A stretch of 64,000 nt of DNA, taken from assembly GCF_000471905.2 (NCBI RefSeq), contig NW_006498608.1, forward strand, positions 6,466,920 to 6,530,919. Reading direction: 5' to 3'. The position numbers were made by a program, and so were the translations under genes. Positions within the stretch are counted from its first letter, which is position 1, and each line of letters starts with the position of its first letter. The notes beneath the pieces were generated by a model. That model was not told the DNA's origin and made no database searches. It was given only the letters and a program-made list of their open reading frames with translations. This document shows positions 39,501 to 53,900 of the stretch, one piece after another. Source of the DNA: Amborella trichopoda (Eukaryota > Streptophyta > Magnoliopsida > Amborellales > Amborellaceae).

Positions 39501-42500
39501 CAGAGGGTTCACTCAGTTCTCATCACAGTCCATTTGAGACGATAATGGTGACCCAGTGGACTATGGCTTTTCCATGGCTTAATTGGATTGTCTTCTGCAA
39601 TGGTAGTAGGAGGGCAACAAACCTGCAGACCCCAGGAGAGGATAGCCCTCTCAGTTGGTGAACCAGTGACATCTGGAGCTCTGCCTCCCTTAAAATAAAA
39701 AATTAATTTGTTTCAGAAGTTAGCAAACCCAATTAGATATGTCGAAGAGTAAAAGTAACTCAGTGTGAGCATGCATAGTTGCACATACAGCGAACATGAA
39801 CAAGTACACGTGCAAATATGCGGAGCATGCACATACACATGCACATGGGTACAGACAGCACATGTGAATGGCCACACATAGACAAGTAGATATACGACAC
39901 ACAAAATGCAATATATAAAATGCAGGTATGCACACACACACATTCATCCATGTGTGATAGTATGTTTAGAGTTTGATCATGGGCATAAATTGTTTGGTTG
40001 ATGAGCAATTCACAGAACTATACCTCTTCAACATAGAGACCAGCAAAAATGGACGAGACTAACCTACTATCCTAGATGTTATAGGCCATTTGCTACCAGC
40101 AGTAGACATACACAACATCCTAACACCATGTGCAGAGCATTTTACCTCCGGAATAAAGACGCTGCCTGTAGTATTCTGAGCTATGCCTTCAGTTATTAGA
40201 GAAGCTACCTTTGGAGACATCTTCTCAGTGTTTTCTGGTGGATGTACCATCGCCCCACCAACAAATGCCTCAACGACAGTCATCTGCAGCAACGAAGTAT
40301 GGCTGAACATGAAGCAACACGCAACTGAAAGGGGTTCTCAAGAAACTCAAAGTACAAAATCAGGTGACATATTTTCTGTTTAGAAAGAAAATTTCACTTG
40401 AGTTAACCTGATTTAAGGTCAGCGTTCCTGTTTTGTCACTACATATTGTTGTAGCAGAGCCCATAGTTTCACAGGCTGAGAGCCTCCGAACCTGTGATAA
40501 CACTACTCTCAGTAAAGAAAACACCCAAATAATACCTCCATATACAGCAGAACAACTCAAAATAAGAATCTCACCAAGGCCTTGTCTGCCATCATCTTTC
40601 TCATAGAATATGCTAATCTGTTATCAAATTGCATGAAACAAAGAAAACAAAGATGAAAGACTTTCCTAGCAAAATCATCATGGAAGCACTAATATACCCA
40701 TAAGAAAAAAAGAAACCAAACTTACGTTAAGGTAACTGCCAGTGGAAGCCCTTCAGGAACAGCTACAACAACGATAGTGACCTGAAATTGAGATATGGTG
40801 ATTCTTTAGTCGCAGAGCCAATATATGATTATAGATGTCAACAAGTTCAAAAAATGAGATTACGTACTGCAATTGCAAATATTTTGACACAATCGTCGAG
40901 GATAGTGCTAGTTTTTGTCTTTCCCTTTATGAACTGAACAGCACCACCAGGGTCCTTTGTATTTCCCGTGAAGTATCTAAAAGCAGAGATAAAATTTATC
41001 AGGAATATTCAAAAAATCATTGTCAACCGATAAAGCATTTACAGCATTAAAGGCATGAATTTACCTAACCAAAAGGATACCTAGAACAAGAACGGCTACA
41101 GAAATTCCAATCGCACCAATCAAAGTAGCAACACCATTCAAGCGTACCTGCATGAAGCAGTTATTTAATTACTGCAATCATTGGAAGGAAAACACATAAT
41201 CTTTAGGAAAAATAAGAACTTAATTTTTTGGCATGGAACCTGCAAAGGAGTTTCTTCGCCACTGTCCTCTGAAATACTAGCCATCAATAGACCCCATTCA
41301 GTATTTAATCCTACAGCTGTTACCTGTAAATAGCATTTGTTAGCCAGATGAAGGAAACCTAGATGAAGGGGAAGATATATACAATTTATTGACATAACAT
41401 GGACAAAAATGTAGGACCTGAAAGGTGGATACTACAGAAGCACTTCCACATGCCAGTACATATGACTTGCACAAAAGGATTAATGCACTGATATATTTTA
41501 CTGCCAACTGATTTATATAACTTGCAAAACAGATGACAAGATATAGTGATTCGCACAAGATGTTCACATTAATGTATCACCTTACAACTGCTTATTGACT
41601 CAACATGTATCACATGAATGAATAGACTCAACATGTCATAAGACTTCACGGAATCCGAAATGTTTCTTATTAATGTGTTTCCCCTCTAGTGTTTTTACCA
41701 GAACCCAGCTCATAAGGCCCAACAGGTAACAAATTCACTACTCACTACGCCTGCCTTCTCAAAACCAAACCCAACTACTCCCCCCCCCCCCCAACCGAAA
41801 ATAAAATAAAATAAAATGAAACACAAAAAGAGGGCCAAAATCTAAAGAATAAATATGATCTTGGAGTTTCTTATAGAAACAACTTTTTCTGCAACAAAAA
41901 GAATCATAGATTGAAACTTTCTCTGCAACTAAAAGCATCATATATTGAGACCCCATATTTCATAGCCACCAAAATCTAAGAGATTCTTTAGCTAACTACT
42001 TGTCTCATGTCGTCAACATCATTTCTCTTGGAAAATTGGTACAAATCACACTACCATGTTCAAGAATTACGCTGAAACTTATTTTGGAGAAATTTTTGTG
42101 GGGGGTTTGGACTTATTTAAGAGGATTGGCAGGAAGTGCATGAGGGGATAAGTGGAGTGCTAGTATGTGGGTAGAGAGAGATTTGGAAGTTAAATTTTCT
42201 TTTAAGTTTGTATTTAGGAGGGACGTTCCCTTGCATGCTTAGACGCAGTTTTTTTTTTTTGTGAAGAACATTTTCAATAAAGAAGAAAAGAGCATCTTCT
42301 TCTACTTGGATTCATTTACAACTATATTTCTTTCCTTTTTGTTGCTGATTTGTGTGCATTCTAAGATCAAAAGACGGCTGAATTTCGTTTCCCAGGCTCC
42401 TTTCCATATCAAGTAGTATTAGAGAAGGATTAGCAGACGATCAGTGATAATAGGCTGGTTGTGGAGGTCGTGGAAGTAAGAACGCCGATCTGACCCGAGT

Positions 42501-45500
42501 GCGCAAGAAAATCCCACAGTAGGAATACCAATGTGATTTGAGCACACAAGAAAATTGACAACTTGACCAAGATGGTTACATAAGTGCTGCATGAGCAAGA
42601 TCTGCAACAACTTGCCCCTAAGGTTAACAGAACACCATGGTTGGATCTAAATCATGAGGGTTTTATATAGATTGGAAACAGAGCCCGAGTCTATGTGGGA
42701 GCGAGCTAAGGGCGTGTCTGATCATCTAGATGGGTTCGATGGGCGATGGCATCACCAGGAGCACGAACATGAAAAAGGTTCGGACAACTGCCCACCCTGA
42801 GGCCAATGTGATTGGCATGGCGGCATGGATAGGGAAGAGGGGGGGTATACATGATCATAATCGTGATAAAAGAAGATCCAAGGAAAGAGAGTTTGAACCA
42901 ATTATTAAAGTTGATTTCCTTGAATGTTATCAAACCCTCTCCAAGGCTGACCACGGAGGAAATATATTTACCTTTAAGGCTTTAATTAGTTTCCAAAATC
43001 AACAAGTCATAGATTGGTAGTCCCACCTATAGTTGTTGGAAACGTCTGTGATTCTGAATCATTTCTGGAATCACGGAATCAGAAGTTTCGAAATCTACGA
43101 ATCGTTGTCTATACGATTCGGATTTCAAAAAAATGATTCTCACTATTTCGGAATCACGATTCAAAAAGTTAGGAATCGATGTCCCTTCATGTTGGAATCG
43201 CGTTTCATACCTATATGGAATCACACATGACCCCACTTGTTTCGATGATTGCTGGAATCATGATTCCTAAAAATATGGAATCGTGATTCCTAAAATTCTA
43301 TAATCGTTGTCCCCATCAACTTCAAATTAACATTCTCATCATTCTGGAATAGTGATTCTCCCCATATTGGAATCAAGATTATCCCCTTACTAGAATTGCG
43401 AACCAATTCCCTCCGCTATATGAGAGAAGTGTTCAAAAAATATATAAATTTACCCATTACTACAACATCGAATTTTGATCTATATATACTCAGTCCAAGA
43501 CTCCCAGTACTAATGTCAACCTTTATGATATCTTTGTGGACAATCCCATACAATGGACTCGGTCTACCGATAACCTTATTATGCCTGCAAGGTCTGGAGC
43601 TAGTCAACGACATACAAGGAGTGAGAACACGAGCAAACTCCCATGATCTCCTTTCCTTGAACTATAAAATAAGTACATGACATAGTAATCCGTCTTTGTT
43701 AAATGTAGTTTTGAGTCTTTTGACTTTTGAAAATTAAGTTATTCAATTTTTAGTCAATTTCTCTGATATTTAAAAATTAATTTAACCTAAAACACCACAC
43801 ATGGCACTTCGCTCATATTCTTATTATCTTCTTATTTTACTTAAAGAAAAGAATTTTTATCCTCTTATTCAACTTGAAGAAATGACGGTGTCAATCATAT
43901 ATTAAACATTATTACATTAGAAGTTTAGTACCCACACCATTTACCAAACATTATTAAATTTGAAGTAACATATTTTTTAGTATCAGTTATTATTGGTAAG
44001 AGTTCTTAAACAGTAACATGGAATAAAGGATGGAAATTAGTAAATAAGAAAATAAAAAATTTAACATATTACTTATATTTTAAATTTTGATTTTATTGCA
44101 GTGAGCAACAACTTCAAATTCTCTCACGCTCTCATATATGTCGCGCTCACTCATGATTGAACACACATCGAAGGGTTTCTGCTCTCCTTATGCTTACATA
44201 TTACTCATATTTTAAATTTTGATTTTATTGCAATGCAAGAACTTCAAATTCTCTCACGTTCTCATACATGTGGCGCTCACTCATGATTGAGCACACATCG
44301 AAGGGTTTCTGCTCTCCCTATGCTCACATTGCTTCCTGCCAACATGGATTCGCAATTCCTTAATACTTTGAATCAACGTTTAGCATTAGTAGAATCGCAT
44401 TATTGTGTAGCAAGGAATAATGATGTTTGCGATATGGAAATCCAAACAACATGGATTCTCAATTCAAAAATTTGGAATCAATGTTTCTCACAAGCAGAAT
44501 CGCATTCTAGTGTAGCTAAGAATCATAAAGTCCTCGATATGGAATCTTCATTCCAGCAATCCAAGAATCGAGATTCCTAAACTAAGTGGAATCACATTCT
44601 GCAAAAAATGGAAACGTGATTCCTTTCTTTTAGAATCGACTTTCGCCCGAGGAAACGCCTAATCGAGATTCCAAAACGGTATCGTTACCCTCATAGGCGA
44701 TTCGGGTAACTATAGTCTCACCTGATCCGTAGCGAGAACTGTTACGAGGATACTGAGTTTGTGAAAAGTTCAATTTTTTACTACTCGTTGGAGTTCAAGG
44801 AGTAGAAAAAAAAATTTTAAGAGGATGTTGTTCTCTCAATGTCTTGTCCACAACAAGGAACTAATGGCATTTTCAGCTTGGTTTCTTGCTGGTGACGTCG
44901 ATGAAGACAATGTCCACCTAAAACTCGGTAATATTTTCTTCCATGCTGGAGAGGCAGGCTGGGCTACTTCTGTGTTTTAAGTGGAGAGCTTCAACTGCAA
45001 CTTACCATGTTCGAATTAAAAGAGACTATATGTTGAACATGGGACTTATCTTAGTCAACCTCAAAATCCGTGGTCGAATTTTCTCGAGTTTCTTTGATAA
45101 TGGGTCACAATGTTTTATGGAGACAGAGATCCATGGATTTGGATTTTTCCATTCTCCTCTTGCTGGTGTATTTGCATCAGAGTACACACCGCAGGTATGG
45201 AGAGTACAAAAGCCATTAAGGACACACGTACGAAAGCTCTAAGATGTGGATTCAGTAATAATCTTTGCATTGCCAATGCATTCATACCACCCCTCCGCAA
45301 AGTTGACAAGCTTCCTATTGCAAACATGATGTTTGATTCTATGAAATACAGAGGTGAATAATCTTGTGAGGTTGTAGAGTGGACTTTCAAACAAGGAAGT
45401 GATATAAAAATCATTTCTCTTAAGATCTGCCATGACCTTACATCAAGTAGTTTGGCTTTCCCTGTTGTTATCAACATGTGCTCTTTCTTGAACTTAAGAC

Positions 45501-48500
45501 ATTCAGTCTTCGGTGTTCGAGTTCATAGGTGTTAAGTGGGGCTTAGGTTCAAATGATTCCATGGGGTATTCTTTTACTGCAGTCTGTGTCAGGTCTAGTT
45601 CCTTGAGGACTGCATGGTGGCAAGACCGAGGTGCTTTTAGATGGGAATTTCAGATAGGACCTCGTGTTGTCCATAATCATGGAGGAAGAACTCTAAATTT
45701 TCTTTGGAAATTCATGGCTTTGGGCTTTGACAATAAGTAAGCTGACTTTTGCTAGCTTCTTTTTGGCATCCGCAACTCTTGTCATTCTCGAACATGTAAA
45801 GCGAGACCATGCTCTCAAGATGAATTTAAGACCTCAAGCGGGTATTGAATCAAATGAGATTGTTCTTACCATGCACTATAAACCCAGAAGTTCGAGCTTT
45901 TTGCATGTACCAAATTTGGAGGAATCAAATGGTGTGGGTCGTTTCTTTGATCCTAGCAATTGAACCTTTACGAAACAGTACTTGTTTTAGAGAAGTACTC
46001 CATCTTTTTCCTGATCCATATTGAAATTTACTGAGAGTTCCAATGGACTCAATACTCGCTATGCGGCTAATGGTCATGTGAGAGGTGCAGGTGTTGGTGT
46101 TTGTCATGTTGTTTACTTAGCTGGGGTCTTCAGTGCTCTCTATGCCCCTGCTGAAATTGACAATTGGAATTTGCCAATGATTTGTGTGGTTTATGAGCTA
46201 CTTCCTTTCTTCCTTGCATCTACAGTGAGATGTTCAGTAGGCCTCGATGCCGCTATCAAAGCATTCAACAAATCCTTGAATTGGGTAGTAAAATCAGTGA
46301 TGACGTGTGTCCCAGTAGTTTCACAATCATGCACAACATTCGCCCATTCATGCAACTATGCTGGCAGTCATGCCTTCCATCGATGTTCTCATTTCTGAAG
46401 TCCTACATCACATAGTAGGGGACCTAATGAGGAGCACCAAGCACTACATTATATGCTGCAAATTGCGGATCCAGATAGTGCCTACTTATTTGCAAGGAAA
46501 TATTTGATGACTGTAACTTAGTTGGCTATTTTTTTCTTCTAAGAACAAGAATTGAGAGATTGCACTTGGGAGAACATTTCTTAGATCAGACTCGAACTTC
46601 TTCAGTGTGGGAAGCAACGCTGCTTCTTGAGTGAGGGTATTCAACGTTGAACTCTCAGTCAGCAGCGCTTTGCCAATTATATATTCCAAATGGATAACTA
46701 TGATAGACACACCAGAGTGTTCAGCCTCATGCCTCACAAAGAACTATTGCATGGAGTCATGGGACTTCACCATCAGCTAAGGGAGGATGATGGTGCAATA
46801 GCAAAACCCCGAGGGTGAGATTTCTCATGACTGGTGTGGCTCAAGAATCACGCTGATTTATTTTGGAGAAATTCAAGTGGAAGTTTGGACTTATTTATTC
46901 GTTTTATTAGCATTAACTTTTGGGAATTATAGTGTAAGGGTTAAATTGGGTTTCATTTATTGTCATGGGAAAAGGTGGTCAAATTCTTATTTACTAGGAT
47001 GAGGGTTTTAGTTAGTTTCCTTTTTTTTCCTGTGGGAGTCTAATTTGGTGGGAGTAGATCATTGTTGGAGTTCCTAATGGGTATCGTCATGGCATTAATA
47101 TGGGGTGCAAGATTATAAGAACGAAATTAGGAAGAAGATTAAAAGTGAGGATCAAAGGATCCTGGTGAAAGATGACAAGGTCAACAAACTGTGGAGAATT
47201 CACTTTTAAAATTTGTTAAATAACAAACATAATGGGAACACAATATTACAATGAACCTTTGACATAAATGAGGGCGAAAGTCATAATTACATTCGCAGGA
47301 TTAAGATATTCGAAGCAAAAGACGTTTTGGGAAAGATAAAGATAGAAAAGGCTTTAGGACCAGATGCCATCCCGATAAAGGTTTAGAAGTGCATGGGGGA
47401 GATTGGCATATGTTGGCTCACCAACTTGTTCAACAAGGTGTTGAGAATAAAGAAAATGTCAAATAAATGGAGAAAAAGTATTGCCGCACCTATTTATATG
47501 AACAAATGGGACACAAACTTTTACGAACTATTGATGGATCAAACTTATGAGCTACATTATAAAGCGGTGGGAGAGAGTGGTAGAGCAACGACTAAAACGT
47601 GAAACAAATGCATTAGAAAATTAGTCCGGTTTTATGCCAGGGAGATTAAATATCGAGGCCTTTTTCTACTTAAGCAACTGATTGAAAAGTTTAGGGTGAA
47701 TGGAAAAGACCTCTACATGGTTTTTATTGATTTAGAGAAAGCATACGATAGGGTACCAAGAGATCTAACTTGGTGGGTATTGGAAAAGAAAGGAGTCACC
47801 AGAGGATATATTGACATAGTAAAAGATATGTACGAGGGGATACTAACTAGTGCGCAGACAACTAGTGGAGAAATAAGTGAGTTTTCAGTGAGAAAGGCCC
47901 TACATCAGGGGGTCATTTTTTAGTACATATCTCTTTGTTTCGGTTATGAACGAGTTAACCAGGAACCTACAAGACGAGGTACCATGGTATATATTGTTCG
48001 CGAATGACAGTTTTCATTAATGAGACTCGAGGCGTTGTTAATGCAAAGTTTAAACATTGAAGGGATGCTCTAGAATCTAAAGATTTTAAAATTAGCCAAT
48101 CAAAGACAGTATATGGAATACAAGTTTAGTAATAATAGGAGTTGAAATGAGGAAATAGTTCAGATCAATGATCAAGAAATACCTAAACGAGAATATTTCC
48201 AACATCTAGAATCAATAATTCAGATGAATGGAGAGATTTAGGAAGACGTTGCACATAGAATTAGAGCTGAGTGGGTGTAAGTGGAGATGTGCATCTGGAG
48301 TTTTATGTGATCGTCGCATGCCATCAAACAAGGAGCACAAGCAAGGCTTAGCCAAATAAAAAAATTACTCATTGCTGACCATGGTAGTAATGATATTGGC
48401 AGTCCACATCGATGATTAATTCATCACATACAAATTTAATGGTATTAAATAGACCAATCTTAGAGATTCACATGACAGAGTTGAGGCATCCCCGCTAGGT

Positions 48501-50816
48501 CAGGAAATTAAAGTAGCAAACACAGGACATGATAATACTTAAGTAGCATACTTTTTTCAGTCAACCAAATTTACAACAGGCGTGCCTTTGAAAGACAATT
48601 TTGAGACAAGATCCAAATTTTATGTTTAAGAGCAATCTCATATAGCTACGCAATATATGGCAAACCATAACTAATACTGTTCATGATGTCTGCAAATTTA
48701 ATGCAAACTCAAAAACATGTCCTCTGAATGGTATCATATTACAGGACAGGTCAAAAAAATCTGAAACCTTTGAAATCTATCAATTGCACTTATGCTATTC
48801 AGGAATCGAGGATCAAGACATCATTCCTGACATACACGTACAGTTCACCCTGGGCTCCATACCCATTTTGGAGGTGTTTCCACCTTGGCATGGGTATGGG
48901 TTTATACTATTCGTACTAGTATTTAGGTATCATTTCCAAAGGAAGAAAGTCATATCATCCTATTCATAATATGAATGAGTTTCTTTACTTCATAACTTAA
49001 AAGGAACATCACTCCATGTCATTGATGCTGAGCAAAATAATGATTTTTTTATAATTGATAGATGCAAAGCAAAATTTCCCCTTAAAAGCCCCGAGTTTTG
49101 AAGCTATTTTCAGTCCCAACTACTATTTGCCTTTCTAGAAATATTTGTCGAGTTCTGTGAGTACATACTAGAATACTGCCATATCCATCAACCACCTTGC
49201 AACCAGACATCATAAACGGATCTCTTTGATCTTTGTGAACCTGCATTTTATTCCTTTTTATAAGTAACTGAATGTATTATTTAAAAGGAAATTGCGCAAT
49301 TTAAGAAGAAAAGAGGTGCCATGAAGATGACCAAATAACATCTGAGTTACAATTTTAAAACAGGCATGGAGCCAAGAAGGATGAAAGAAGATAGACTTAC
49401 TGTCTTGCTCTCCCCAGTCATACTAGATTCATCAATTGCAAGTGAGTGTCCAACAATGAGGACACCATCTGAAGGCACCTGATCATAAAGAAAACAAACA
49501 TCGGTAACTAGCACTACACAAAAATAAGATCAATGAGGAACTTTTGTTTACCTGATCACCAATTTTAAGTGGTACTACATCACCAACAACTATATCAAAT
49601 ATTGAGATATGGAGTCTCCTACCGCCCCTAATAACCTTCAAAACCCAAATGGACCCAACAAACATGATTAATAATAACCAGAAAAATTAACAAACAACTG
49701 CAACTAAGAGCGGCACTCACCTCGATCCTTATATTCCTCTTCTCATCATTTAAATCTTGGAATCGAAGAGATTGTTTGTAGTCACTTATACCTGACATAA
49801 AACAATAAATAAACCAATTTCCTCAGGTATAATAATTCAAATCAAAAGTGAATATCTTGATTTTTGTAGCTAATTCCCTAAAACAAAAGTGATAGCCTAT
49901 ACAACTGCGTAAAAACTGCAAAAAATGAATATTTTCTGCTAAGAAAACAACTTTTGCGGTTAAGGTAGAGAACTTGAACATGTTCAGATTCCAATATCTG
50001 ATAACACTATCGAGTTTGTGAACAAGGAAATGATCAGATTTTGTATGACCCATGCGCATCAGCAGCATCCTAATTGGCAAAACAAAAAGAGAGGAAAACA
50101 TATAAAAAAAAATCCATCATGATAGGGATGAAGCTGCCAAAAGGATATTAGTCCTATGCTCTTTCCATCACCTGCTGTATCAGAAGCAGATCCTCTTTTA
50201 TCAATATTAAAAAGGATCACCCATCGAGGTATTAACCAATGAACCTAAAAGTTATGTTTATTTAATATACATTTCCGAAGAGGTACAACAATTTAAAATT
50301 TATGAGACAGTGGCCTCAAGGGTATCTCCAGAAAGAATTTTCATCTTAGGATAGCTTTTCCAGTCCTCACACCAAGTAGGCCTTAAAACAATTTGGGACC
50401 TCCTTAGGGCTTCTAAATATCTCAAAGATGTTAGATATATTGGGTCTCAAAAGTGACCATGCTTATATCCTTTTCCTTTTAAGTAACATTTCATTGAAAT
50501 TCAGAAAGTGTGTACATCGAGTTGCATTCCAGAATGCAGACAAATGCAAACTATTAATATTGGTGGGACAATTTAAAATACTAGGCCCGGAGAGGTTCTT
50601 CATCATAAAACCTATAGAACAAACCAAGAGAAGCAACAGAGAGAGAGAGAGAGAGAGAGGTTCTCCATCATAAAACCCATAAGAAAAAATCAAGGGAAGC
50701 TGAGATATATATATATATATATATATATAGATAGATAGATAGATAGATAGATATAGAGAGAGAGAGCGTTCTCCATCATAAAAACTATAGGAAAAAACAA
50801 CGGAAGCTAAGTGTGT

Positions 50817-50908
<92 letters not shown>

Positions 50909-53900
50909 ACTAACTACTATAGTATAGTATACGTACTAACGTAACGAACGACGAAGACGAAGAAGAACTACTATAGTAGTAGGTACGTACTCGTTACGTT
51001 NNNNNNNNNNNNNNNNNNNNNNNNNNNNNNNNNNNNNNNNNNNNNNNNNNNNNNNNNNNNNNNNNNNNNNNNNNNNNNNNNNNNNNNNNNNNNAGAGAGA
51101 GAGAGAGAACAATACCAATTTGATGTAATTGCAAACTTTCAAAAAGGCAGGAAGCAGAAAAGCAATACATTGAGGTAGTCATCCTTTGGGTTTTCTAAAT
51201 GAGCTTTCTGGATTGGAGTTTCAACTTGGTTTACTGGATCCATATGGGACCAACATTATGACATTTAACATATCCCTTTTCTTTTCAACAGCAGAATAAT
51301 TTTCTTATTCTAAGGGAATATTTCTTATAATTTTAGTTGACATTATTCTGTTCGTTTCAATCAATAACAAATCCAATCAGCAAGGCAGACCGTGAGCATC
51401 AATCTTTTGTTATTGACTCAGTCAAATATGTGAGAAGTATGACATTTCTATCTGCAAGTAAAACTCTTCTAATTTTCCTTGAAAATGTCATTTTTATATA
51501 ACAGTCGAAAACCCACTCTTTAATAAGTCAAATCAGTTTTGAAAGGCTAGGCATACATTTCATTAATATCAAAAATTAAAAAAGACAGTACTTCATTAAC
51601 TGAACCAACAAACAAGGTAGATAATCATTGATTGAAAACAAAGGAATATGGATTAAACAAGGATTGCAAGACATTTTCCTTTCATAACTCAATTCAGTAC
51701 ACACAAAAATTCTATACCAAGAAGCCTCAACAGCTAAGTTAAGGTCGGTGTAACTTTTCAATAAACCAAATATTAGTTTCAATAAACCAAATATAGAGAG
51801 AGAGAGGGAGGGTGGGAGGAAAAGGTGGAAAGCAAATTGGAATCTGATAGATTAGAACTATTAATCTCTAGTTTCACCATAGATTGAGCAACATACCAGT
51901 GACCAGTATAACAATAATAACAGCTAAAGCTATGCTCCCCCCATCATACCATCCTTCCTTGATGCCCTGTAATTATAAGAAACATGATAACATATGAAAC
52001 TAAACTGTAGGGCTCACTCATCTATGAAACATCAAAGAAACCTAGAATTGTCAACAACCAATATGTAACAAAGGAAGCCCAAAATAATCCCACCAATTCT
52101 AAATAAAGAGCAAACACATCATTATAACTGGTAAGTTGCACCTGTTTCGCAGGTCCCATTAAAAGGGTTATATAAGTGACATTAAATTCATAGCAATAAT
52201 ATATAATTTACACATCATTATAACGGGTAAGTTGCACCTGTTTCGCAGGTCCCATTAAAAGGTTATATAAGTGGTGGCATGAAATTCATAGCAATGATAT
52301 CAAAAATTATAATGAACGAGAATATGACTGTCTCTCTTTATATTACGCAATTAAACATGAGACATATCCTTAGTGAAATGAACAAATTCTTTATGTGATG
52401 TAAAATTTAAATATAACAAACCAAATTTGATGTAGCAAATAAAACAAAATCAAGGAAATACAATTGGGATCTTAATTATTTATCAGGCCTAGGCTTTATG
52501 GAAAAAAAGTAAACCATCATCTCAAAATCTAATCTCTACAATAGATTTTACAATCAATTTCCACCACTGATAATGAACTTTGTAACTCAAAGAAGGATGC
52601 AAATCTTGCAGATCCATGAACACTTGAAATGGACAATCTAGATAATTTGTTACAAAATACACTATTTTCAGGGCCTAAAATCCTTTTTTTTTTTTACAAC
52701 CATAATAATCAAGATCGAGATAATTGATTTGAAGGTTTTGTCGATGCTAGATGTGCAATTTTTGGTGAGTTTTGAGGTGAGACTTTGCTTTTTCCCATAA
52801 GGACTAGGAGTTATATAATTGTTATTATTATAACATTCATTATATTATAATTACATAATACTAATAATTGAAATTATACTATTTTTATTATTAAAAGTTT
52901 AAACTTTATCATGATTAATTTAATATTATTATTATTTCTAATTTTATTAATAAATTTTATTATTGTATTACAAAATTATATTTATAAAATATATTCATAA
53001 TATTTAATTAGGATTCTACTCATTTGTGATTGTTTATAATATTCATTATAATATTACAATTATATTGTCAATATGATTAATAGTATTTATATCAATTATG
53101 TTTTTAATTTTATAATAATTATTAATACTATCAATTACAACAATCAAAATAATTAACTACAATGATTTAAACAATTATAAATAGAGTATGAGGGAGCACC
53201 ATTGAAAATGTGCTCCATCAAGTTATCCCATTTCACTTAAGTAATTAGTGAAGAGTCACCATAGAAAGGGTGCATCCATGCGGAACTCATAATTCATTAG
53301 TGAAGAATCATGATGGATATGAATGAAAGGGTTTAACCCCATAAGTAATTAATGAAGAACATTGTAACTCCTGGAATTGTAGGGTGGTGTCTTTTGAGTA
53401 AGGGAAAAAATATATATATTGAAAATTAAGAGGACAAAATTGGAAATAAAAAGGACACATGACACAAACATAAGGAGGTCCCTTATCAATTAATATATAG
53501 TACATATATAGATAGATATATAGGAATTAGGGGTTTGTACAAAGTCACCTTCCACCAGTATGTAACAGTTGATAAACAAGTATCATTGCGCTAACCAAAT
53601 GTCTAGAACCAGATTTACCTCAGTTTTAATACCCATTCCCAGTGAAACAGCCGCGGCTACCATTAAGATGATGAGAGTCAAGTCTTTACTGGCTTCCCAA
53701 AGGAAAATCTATTGAAACAGAGAGAGTATGCCATAAGATGATCTTTACTTTAAGAAACTGATCCAGAAAATATCAAACAGTCACGGAATCAAATGCTTAA
53801 AAATCAAGCCAAACCGTACAAAAAAATTTCGTCCTTTTTTCTTGGGATATGTGTTTTCTCCAAATGCCTTCCTGCGATGGAGAATTTCACTCTCATCTTC

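Larger units (their letters stand above)
42057..47090 (+). mobile_element. Probable non-autonomous LTR retrotransposon
   Basis: A segment starting TGTTCAAGAATTACGCTGAA at 42057 recurs at 46835 as TGTGGCTCAAGAATCACGCT, and both continue with TTATTTTGGAGAAAT and TTTGGACTTATTTA. After about 355 bp the left copy ends ..CATATCA, followed two bases later by TAGTATTAGAGAAGG (42414), close to the tRNA-iMet primer site TGGTATCAGAGC. A purine-rich CTAAGGGAGGATG lies just before the right copy. Similarity between the two putative LTRs fades after about 60 bp, so the element is old or the right LTR is replaced. The interior has no recognisable gag or pol. The right boundary is a guess. Confidence 0.4.

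Noticed and set aside
39713-40008. Overlapping Cys/His-rich frames on the - strand
   Set aside because: Arise from CA/CATG-rich low-complexity sequence in an ACA intron.
50463-50909. 148-codon frame on the - strand
   Set aside because: Made of translated CT, GT and TA microsatellites (Ser-Leu, Thr-His, Ile-Tyr repeats).
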